A stretch of 64,000 nucleotides of DNA from Chloroflexota bacterium (lineage in GTDB: Bacteria; Chloroflexota; Anaerolineae; UBA7937; B3-Chlor), in the NCBI GenBank assembly GCA_030603665.1, contig JAUVXJ010000003.1, positions 335,377 through 399,376 on the forward strand, written 5' to 3'. Within the stretch, counting starts at the first letter, position 1. Each line of letters starts with the position of its first letter. The position numbers and the translations under genes are program-made. A model generated the notes under the pieces. It searched no databases, was not told the origin of the DNA, and saw only the letters and a list, made by a program, of their open reading frames with translations. This document shows positions 58,665 through 64,000 of the stretch, piece by piece.

Positions 58665-59453
58665 ATGCCCCACCCAATTCTCGACAAACCCGAAAGCCTT
58701 CGTGTGATCTTTCACCCACGACTCGACTACCCCCCCGCCCTTGCAGCACCGGGGGGGCAACCCCTCTCCATCCAGGTTGAGCCGGGCGTGACGGTTGGCG
58801 CGCGGTTGTACGGCTCGGGTAGCGATGCACCAGCCATCCTGTACTGGCATGGCAACGGTGAGATCGCGGCGGACTACGATGCCATCGCGCCGCTATACAC
58901 TCGGATGGGAATCACACTGCTCGTCATCGACTACCGCGGATACGGGAATAGCGATGGCACACCGACTTGCAGCAACCTCCTCTCCGACGCTGTCGCGGTC
59001 TTTGGATCCGCAGATAGCATACTCGATCACCACGGCCTGACTCCCTCACGGCTCTACGCAATGGGACGCTCCCTGGGGAGCGCGGCAGCCATCGAATTGG
59101 CCGCGCGAGCCGGCAACCAACTCTCAGGACTAGTAGTGGAGAGTGGCTTCGCGGATACATTTGCCCTGCTCGCGCGCCTGGGGGTTGGATTGGAGGGGGC
59201 CACGGAGCGCCAAGACGGATTTGGCAACCCACAGAAGATCGCGGACGTGACCATCCCCACACTGATCATTCATGGAGAGGATGATGTGCTCATCCCTGCA
59301 CAAGATGGAGAGGAGTTGTTCCAACGATCTGGCGCAAAGAACAAGAGGCTGCTCCCCATCACTGGGGCGGGACACAACGATCTGATGCTCGTAGGACGAA
59401 CCCAGTACTTCGACGCGATCCGGGCATTCGTATGGGGCGAGTTGGAGGGCTAA
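58665..59453 (+). CDS. Alpha/beta hydrolase
   Basis: The 262-residue protein has the nucleophile elbow GRSLGS (AMGRSLGSAAAIELAA), WHGNGEIAADYDAIAPLY with oxyanion glycine, IDYRGYGNSDG, LIIHGEDDVLIP for the acid Asp and TGAGHNDLM for the His. It is a classic serine hydrolase with no signal peptide. The substrate is unknown. GAGGAG directly abuts ATG 58665, a close spacing; an internal GTG is an alternative. The gene ends 5 nt before udk and the two are probably cotranscribed. Confidence 0.88.
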   Translation: MPHPILDKPESLRVIFHPRLDYPPALAAPGGQPLSIQVEPGVTVGARLYGSGSDAPAILYWHGNGEIAADYDAIAPLYTRMGITLLVIDYRGYGNSDGTPTCSNLLSDAVAVFGSADSILDHHGLTPSRLYAMGRSLGSAAAIELAARAGNQLSGLVVESGFADTFALLARLGVGLEGATERQDGFGNPQKIADVTIPTLIIHGEDDVLIPAQDGEELFQRSGAKNKRLLPITGAGHNDLMLVGRTQYFDAIRAFVWGELEG

Positions 59454-59458
59454 GACCG

Positions 59459-60106
59459 ATGGAATCCGTGAACCAAGAGAGTTCCACAAAGCACATCGTC
59501 ATCGGAGTTGCGGGCGGCACGGGCTCGGGCAAGACCACCGTGTCCCAGGCCATTCTGGACAGAGTCGGCATTGATCAGATTGCCTATCTTCAACACGACT
59601 CCTACTACCGGGATCGAAGTCAAGTGCCGCCGGACGAGAGGGTCAAGACCAACTTTGACCACCCCGACGCCCTGGAGAGCGAACTCCTGGCTCACCACCT
59701 GGCGTCGCTGAAAGTGGGACAGGCCGTCCAGGTGCCCGTCTATGATTTCACCACGCATACACGCGAAGCCCGCACTGTTACCGTGGAGCCTCGCAAGGTA
59801 ATCCTGGTGGAAGGAATACTCATCTTCGCCGAGAAGACGCTGAGGGAATTGATGGACATCAAGGTCTTCGTGGATACCGATGCCGATGTCCGCTTCATTC
59901 GCCGCCTCCAGCGGGACATCACCGAGAGAAGGCGCACCATGGAGTCGGTGATTCGACAGTATACCGAGACCGTGCGCCCCATGCACCTGGAGTTCGTCGA
60001 GCCCAGCAAGAGGTACGCTGACGTGATCATCCCCGAGGGCGGATTCAACCTGGCCGCCATAGACATGCTCGTGGCCAAGGTCAACGCTATGATCGACAGC
60101 GAATAG
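59459..60106 (+). CDS. udk: Uridine kinase
   Basis: The 215-residue protein has the P-loop GGTGSGKTT at 19-27, the Udk sequence LQHDSYYRDRSQVPPDERVKTNFDHPDALE, YDFTTHTREARTVTVEPRKVILVEGILIF and FIRRLQRDITERRRTMESVIRQY. It phosphorylates uridine and cytidine in pyrimidine salvage. ATG 59459 is used; GGAGG of the previous gene's end lies about 10 nt upstream. It is slightly long but of the usual size for Udk. Confidence 0.96.
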   Translation: MESVNQESSTKHIVIGVAGGTGSGKTTVSQAILDRVGIDQIAYLQHDSYYRDRSQVPPDERVKTNFDHPDALESELLAHHLASLKVGQAVQVPVYDFTTHTREARTVTVEPRKVILVEGILIFAEKTLRELMDIKVFVDTDADVRFIRRLQRDITERRRTMESVIRQYTETVRPMHLEFVEPSKRYADVIIPEGGFNLAAIDMLVAKVNAMIDSE

Positions 60107-60190
60107 GAAGTCATGAGAGGATCCTGGACCCTCCAGGCCGCCTCAACCAGGTCTCGTCCCACTGGTCGGCGGCTTGGGAACTTGGTACCA

Positions 60191-60219
60191 TTGACTGCTA
60201 TGCTCCACAGTAGTATAAT
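60191..60219 (+). promoter_or_regulatory. Strong promoter upstream of the polysaccharide exporter genes
   Basis: TTGACT (60191-60196), a 17-nt spacer and a perfect TATAAT (60214-60219). It precedes the GTG start of the permease by about 310 nt. Confidence 0.72.
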
Positions 60220-60384
60220 GAGACATGAAGGGGTTCGCTTCCGTAGCGCAATAGGGCGCACGGCGGCGCGGTCGCATCTCGCTTGTTGTGCGATGGCGGT
60301 GCCCCACCAGTCAGCCGCTGTGCCACATCCGTTGCATAGCTATCCCGGGGCCACTGGCCGAATGGCCGACAAGGTGGGTGGACA

Positions 60385-60422
60385 GCCCCGGCAAGTTTCC
60401 TGCGTTGTTCAAGGGCCGGGGC
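60385..60422 (+). other. Stable hairpin in the exporter leader
   Basis: GCCCCGGC (60385-60392) pairs perfectly with GCCGGGGC (60415-60422), with a 22-nt loop. No T-run follows, so it is probably not a terminator. Confidence 0.5.
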
Positions 60423-60530
60423 ACACCCACGCAGAGCACCCGGCTCTTGTCATATCTGCCACCGTGCGTTTGTCGAGTCCACAAGCGTCAGCGACCAACG
60501 TGACTGATCCTTTTGTGGACAGGTGACTAG

Positions 60531-61424
60531 GTGACCGTAGGTCAAGAAGAAATGGCGGCTCAACGCGAGAAGGCGCAATCCAGCCAGGCATCTTCCTATG
60601 AGAGCCTGCCCGAGATGGTCTTCACCCCTCCCAGCGGCTGGCCGGGGCTCCATCTTCGTGAACTCTGGGAGTACCGCGACCTGCTGTACTTCCTCGTGTG
60701 GCGTGACATCAAGGTCCGATACAAGCAAACGGTGCTGGGTGTAGGGTGGGCTGTCCTGCAGCCACTCCTCACTATGGTTGTGTTCAGCATCTTCTTTGGC
60801 GTGCTGGGGCGGATGTCGTCGGACGGGTTGCCGTACCCTGTCTTCTTTTACGCAGCCCTGGTCCCCTGGAGCTACTTTGCCGCGTGCGTGCGACGATCCT
60901 CGGAAAGCCTGGTCGGCAGCGGCAGCCTCATCTCCAAGGTCTACTTCCCACGCCTGATCCTTCCCCTGGCTAGCGTGCTGAGCAGTCTGGTGGACTTAGG
61001 GTTCTCCTTCATGTTGTTGCTGGTCCTCATGCTATTCTATCGAATGGTTCCCACACCGGCCGTACTTCTGCTGCCTGCGTATCTGCTCTTGGCCATGATC
61101 ACCGGCCTGGGGGCAGGCCTCTGGCTTTCGGCCCTCAACGTCCGGTACCGGGACTTCAGGTTCGTGGTTCCCTTCATGGTCCAGACCTGGTTCTTCGTGA
61201 CCCCAATCATTTACCCCAGCAGCCTGATACCGGAGCCCTGGCACACCTGGTACGGACTGAACCCCATGGTGGGAGTGGTGGAGGGCTTTCGGCAGGCGCT
61301 GCTGTCCACAACTGCGACACCAGGCCCCATCGTCTGGGTCTCGGCCCTCGTATCCGTCATCTTGCTGCTGAGTGGTGCCTACTTCTTCCGGCGCATGGAG
61401 CACACCTTCGCCGACGTCATATAG
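60531..61424 (+). CDS. wzm: ABC-2 type polysaccharide exporter permease (Wzm-like)
   Basis: The 297-residue protein has six predicted membrane helices (for example VLQPLLTMVVFSIFFGVLG, LVDLGFSFMLLLVLMLF and the YLLLAMITGLGAGLWLSALN helix) after an amphipathic N-terminus FLVWRDIKVRYKQTVLGVGW, a segment typical of TagG/Wzm permeases. It exports undecaprenyl-linked O-antigen, teichoic acid or capsule chains with the ATPase encoded next. The GTG start at 60531 has weak AGGTGA upstream; ATG 60552 is an alternative. The two genes are 4 nt apart. Confidence 0.92.
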   Translation: MTVGQEEMAAQREKAQSSQASSYESLPEMVFTPPSGWPGLHLRELWEYRDLLYFLVWRDIKVRYKQTVLGVGWAVLQPLLTMVVFSIFFGVLGRMSSDGLPYPVFFYAALVPWSYFAACVRRSSESLVGSGSLISKVYFPRLILPLASVLSSLVDLGFSFMLLLVLMLFYRMVPTPAVLLLPAYLLLAMITGLGAGLWLSALNVRYRDFRFVVPFMVQTWFFVTPIIYPSSLIPEPWHTWYGLNPMVGVVEGFRQALLSTTATPGPIVWVSALVSVILLLSGAYFFRRMEHTFADVI

Positions 61425-61428
61425 CAAC

Positions 61429-62724
61429 ATGGACGATACCGTCATCCGAGTTGAGAATCTCAGCAAGCTCTACAACCTTGGCAAGATCGAAGCAGAACGT
61501 ATGAATCTGACCGAGCGGATCCAGGGTGCCTTGCTAGCACCCTTCCGCAGTCAGGGAGGTCTTTCGACCTCCTCGGCGGAGCGAGAGTTGTGGGCGCTGA
61601 AGAACGTCTCCTTCGAGGTGAAGCGTGGCGAGGCTCTGGGGATCATCGGACCCAACGGTGCAGGCAAGAGCACGCTGCTGAAGCTGCTGTCCGGTCTCAC
61701 CGCGCCGACGGAAGGATGCATCACCATTCGCGGGCGCGTGGGCTCGATGCTGGAGATCGGGACTGGTTTCAGCCCGGAATTAAGCGGCAGGGAGAACGTC
61801 TTCCTTAACGGCGTGATTCTGGGCATGAAACGCAGAGAAATCGAGCGCAAGTTTGACGAAATAGTCGCCTTCTCAGGCGTCGAGAAGTTCCTCGACATGC
61901 CGGTGAAGCGCTATTCCAGCGGCATGCGTGTGCGCCTCGCCTTCTCCGTCATTGCCCACCTGGAGCCGGAGATCCTGCTGATAGACGAGGTCTTGTCCGT
62001 GGGCGACGCCGCCTTTCGCAGGAAATCCATGTCCAAGATGGAGGATTTGATCGGCGGTGGACGGACGGTCCTATTTGTCAGCCACAGCCTGCCGGCGGTG
62101 GACAATCTGTGCCAACGTGGCATGGTGCTTGAGCAGGGACGTGTCGCGTACATCGGCGGTCAGGTCCAGGCCATCGCGCACTACTTAACAAGCTTGGATG
62201 GAAGCACACTATCATTAGGCGAACGTGTGGACCGGCGCGGGTCGGGCGCGGTGCGGGTTGTGGGCATTGAAGCAAGAGATGAAGATGGCAACCTACTCAA
62301 CGAGGCAACTTGCGGTCAGAGCGTGGACATCTACCTCCATTTCGAGACTGCGCCAGGGTTCTCCAACCGTCAGGTCGTGGCCAGCCTTATGCTGAAGACA
62401 TCACTAGATGCACCGGTCTTTCTCCACCATAACCGACTCAGCGGGGACCGGTTCAGAGACCTGCCCGCCTCAGGGGCCTTCGTGCTTCACTTGCCGCGAC
62501 TACCGCTGCCACCGGCCACGTATCGGTTAGCCTACAGCATCATGGCTGGTGGGGAGTACCTGGACAGCATCAGTGATGCGGGTGAACTGACAGTCGTGGG
62601 GGGAGATTTCTTCGGTACGGGAGAGATACCACCAGTTAGCCACGGTGTTTGTCTCGTTAATGGCGACTGGCGTCTAGTACCCAATCCGGCTTCTACGAAG
62701 CCAGGGACTACTGAGGATGCTTAG
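61429..62724 (+). CDS. wzt: Polysaccharide ABC exporter ATP-binding protein (Wzt-like)
   Basis: The 431-residue protein (ATG 61429) has Walker A GPNGAGKST at 74-82, signature YSSGMRVRLAFS at 162-173, Walker B ILLIDEVLSVGD at 182-193 and His switch FVSHS at 216-220. The C-terminal 180 residues (after about 250) match the Wzt carbohydrate-binding domain seen in O-antigen exporters that recognise a modified chain end (SVDIYLHFETAP, FSNRQVVASLML, AYSIMAGGEYLDSISDAGELTV). With Wzm it forms the exporter. The last 8 nt overlap the FkbM methyltransferase gene. Confidence 0.94.
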   Translation: MDDTVIRVENLSKLYNLGKIEAERMNLTERIQGALLAPFRSQGGLSTSSAERELWALKNVSFEVKRGEALGIIGPNGAGKSTLLKLLSGLTAPTEGCITIRGRVGSMLEIGTGFSPELSGRENVFLNGVILGMKRREIERKFDEIVAFSGVEKFLDMPVKRYSSGMRVRLAFSVIAHLEPEILLIDEVLSVGDAAFRRKSMSKMEDLIGGGRTVLFVSHSLPAVDNLCQRGMVLEQGRVAYIGGQVQAIAHYLTSLDGSTLSLGERVDRRGSGAVRVVGIEARDEDGNLLNEATCGQSVDIYLHFETAPGFSNRQVVASLMLKTSLDAPVFLHHNRLSGDRFRDLPASGAFVLHLPRLPLPPATYRLAYSIMAGGEYLDSISDAGELTVVGGDFFGTGEIPPVSHGVCLVNGDWRLVPNPASTKPGTTEDA

Positions 62725-63481
62725 GAAGCCCAACCTCCGCGGGTTCCGCAAGTTGACGCGCGGGCGATCGCGGCGTCACGCTCCACCACCGGGAGAAGTA
62801 GAGCGCGCTGAGTGGACATTCTACATCGAGCACTTACGGGAAGGTATGATCGCGTTTGATGTTGGGGCTCATGTTGGGGAGCTGACTTTGCTGTTCTCCA
62901 GACTGGTGGGCAGACAAGGGCGAGTATACTCGTTCGAAGCAGGCAGCGCAACTTTCGAGCGATTGAGGACTGTATGCGAGCTCACCGGTCGCCGAAACGT
63001 GGCGCTCAACCATCTAGCCGTCGCAGAAAGAGAGGGGAGCGTCCGCCTCCATTGCTATGACGACGAGCACTCAGGCTGGAACACGCTCGCCGAACGTCCC
63101 TTGCACAGATACGGCCTTGACGTAGAGGCCCTAGGCACTGAGGAGATAGCGGCGACAACCGTTGACGCCTACTGTGAGAGAATTGGGCTCTCTGCGGTCG
63201 ATTTGCTCAAGATCGACGTTGAAGGAGCCGAGTACCAGGTACTACTGGGCGCGGAGCAGACGCTCTGTGCAAGGCGTATCGGTCTGTGCACGTTCGAGGT
63301 CGGCAAGACCACTTTCGATATGGGCAACGACCCAGGAGAGATCGAGCGGTACCTGAGGGAAATGGACTATGAGGTGCGGAACATTGTGCACGGCGCGCCG
63401 GCTCTCGCCGATGTGACGAGCGCTGAGGACGCTCGCTTCTCCATGTACGTTGCACGACCACGAACAAGCACCCCCGGATGA
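62717..63481 (+). CDS. FkbM family methyltransferase
   Basis: The 254-residue protein has the FkbM pattern: MIAFDVGAHVGELTLLFSRLVGRQGRVYSFEAGSATFERL for SAM binding, NVALNHLAVAEREGSVRLHCYDD, and LLKIDVEGAEYQVLLGAEQTL. Such enzymes O-methylate sugars or glycan termini. It overlaps wzt by 8 nt and the next gene by ATGA, so it is in the same operon. Methylation of the glycan end that the Wzt C-terminal domain recognises is a known logic of O-antigen systems. Confidence 0.92.
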   Translation: MLRKPNLRGFRKLTRGRSRRHAPPPGEVERAEWTFYIEHLREGMIAFDVGAHVGELTLLFSRLVGRQGRVYSFEAGSATFERLRTVCELTGRRNVALNHLAVAEREGSVRLHCYDDEHSGWNTLAERPLHRYGLDVEALGTEEIAATTVDAYCERIGLSAVDLLKIDVEGAEYQVLLGAEQTLCARRIGLCTFEVGKTTFDMGNDPGEIERYLREMDYEVRNIVHGAPALADVTSAEDARFSMYVARPRTSTPG

Positions 63482-64000
63482 GAGTCAACATCTACGGAGT
63501 TGGACGCTCGGGCACCAAGGCACTCCACTTGTGGACAGCGTATGTGCTTGCCCAGGAGTTTGGAGTCGTGTGGCTTGGGTATGAGCCATTTCGGTACCGA
63601 CACAGAAGACTGACACTCAGCGACAGCGGATGGCAACTTCATCGGAGAATGCCGCTCCTCATTAGCCAGGACACTGCCGTGCCCAGCGATTCGCCTCGAT
63701 TCTGGCGCGATTTGTCCAATCATCCTGTAGGTGTGGCGAAGTTCATCAGAGCTAATGGTCGGATCAACTTGATCAACTCAATCATGCAACCCGACTTGTC
63801 CGTGCTCGTGGTGCGCGACCTGTATGAAGTGCTTGCCTCCATTGCGGTGCGCACCTGGGGTCTTGTCGAAAACGACTATGAGTGGGGCCGGATTTGTGGG
63901 GAAGCACAAGATATCTATCCATTCTTGAAAGAGGAAGGGTGTCTGCGCCCCACCACGGACAAGCTGTTGAGAAGTGCCGTCCACTGGTTCACAATGAACA
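63478..64000 (+). CDS. Sulfotransferase-like protein (partial, right edge)
   Basis: The first 174 codons are inside the window, with no stop before base 64000. ATG 63478 overlaps the FkbM stop by ATGA. The sequence opens MRVNIYGVGRSGTKALHLW, a PAPS-binding P-loop-like motif (GxxRSGTK), and has LSVLVVRDLYEVLASIAVRTW with an R-D-xx-x-VLAS pattern of the 3' phosphate-binding loop. These point to a sulfotransferase acting on the exported glycan; proof needs the rest of the gene. Confidence 0.72.
   Translation, partial: MRVNIYGVGRSGTKALHLWTAYVLAQEFGVVWLGYEPFRYRHRRLTLSDSGWQLHRRMPLLISQDTAVPSDSPRFWRDLSNHPVGVAKFIRANGRINLINSIMQPDLSVLVVRDLYEVLASIAVRTWGLVENDYEWGRICGEAQDIYPFLKEEGCLRPTTDKLLRSAVHWFTMN

Larger units (their letters stand above)
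60107..60530. other. Gene-free stretch with strong promoter and long leader of the exporter operon
   Basis: This 424-nt gap between udk and the exporter permease carries a promoter (60191-60219) and about 305 nt of leader, including a stable hairpin (60385-60422). No known structured RNA class (SRP, RNase P, tmRNA, T-box) matched by eye. Confidence 0.55.

Noticed and set aside
60225-60254. Nine-codon leaderless peptide at the exporter leader's start
   Set aside because: It is too short to support on sequence alone, so it is mentioned only in the leader finding.

Overview
This window is GC-rich (roughly 60 percent by eye) and densely coded. Most genes from 1 to 51 kb are on the minus strand, with a switch to plus after about 54 kb. 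Many genes start with GTG or TTG behind strong AGGAGG-type ribosome binding sites, and several sigma70-like promoters (TTGACA-17-TATAAT type) can be read. The gene mix suggests an anaerobic or facultative environmental bacterium, and Chloroflexota (Anaerolineae/Dehalococcoidia-like) is my best guess: an HgcAB-like corrinoid protein, a reductive-dehalogenase-like protein, MttB and UroD family methyltransferases, amino-acid catabolism genes, META, beta-helix and M1 lipoproteins, and many hairpin repeats. No rRNA, tRNA, CRISPR array or insertion sequence was found, so the lineage remains an inference.

Layout. 1-2.5 kb: N-terminal 838 codons of a nucleosidase-TPR protein running off the left edge. 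2.8-6.6 kb: a minus-strand cluster of an IclR regulator, a SAM methyltransferase, a fused HgcA/HgcB-like membrane corrinoid-ferredoxin protein and a zinc alcohol dehydrogenase. 6.9-8.7 kb: PhoU and a metallo-beta-lactamase-fold protein with an apparently leaderless GTG start. 8.7-25.4 kb: a catabolic region with two SDRs, a molybdopterin oxidoreductase, glycine dehydrogenase subunits GcvPB/GcvPA, a lipoprotein, an M20 hydrolase, ornithine aminotransferase, RidA, a UroD-family protein, threonine dehydratase, an aminotransferase and a saccharopine-dehydrogenase-like enzyme. RidA next to PLP enzymes fits clearance of enamine/imine by-products.

25.6-37 kb is accessory: a META lipoprotein, a PD-(D/E)XK-type nuclease candidate, a DUF7669-like protein, an ASCH protein overlapping a PIN-GNAT-PUA fusion, a membrane CBS protein behind an attenuator-like leader, an AbiEi/AbiEii-like toxin-antitoxin pair with a palindromic operator, an SH3 protein whose 3' end is duplicated on the far side of the toxin-antitoxin pair, RmuC, a GIY-YIG protein, an MBL hydrolase and a methyltransferase. 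About eight full or partial copies of a hairpin repeat lie between 22 and 37 kb.

37-51 kb: a zinc protease-like protein, a gamma-carbonic-anhydrase-like protein, a dual-OB/DUF488/DUF488 cluster, a non-pyrrolysine MttB homologue, a beta-helix protein, an M1 peptidase lipoprotein, TfoX, and a translationally coupled GT4-GH65-HAD set for disaccharide phosphorolysis. 51-60 kb: an HTH-CBS regulator, a methyltransferase, a DUF6958-like protein, an Rrf2 regulator, a ThiF/MoeB-like E1 enzyme, the RdhA-like iron-sulfur protein, an M16 peptidase, an alpha/beta hydrolase and uridine kinase. 60.2-64 kb: a strong promoter with a 300-nt leader, then a Wzm/Wzt-type polysaccharide ABC exporter, an FkbM methyltransferase and the start of a sulfotransferase-like gene cut by the right edge.

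The best candidates for unusual biology are the HgcAB-like/methyltransferase operon, the attenuator-like leader at 30.9-31.05 kb, the stand-alone RdhA-like protein, and the toxin-antitoxin cassette bracketed by a duplicated gene end.
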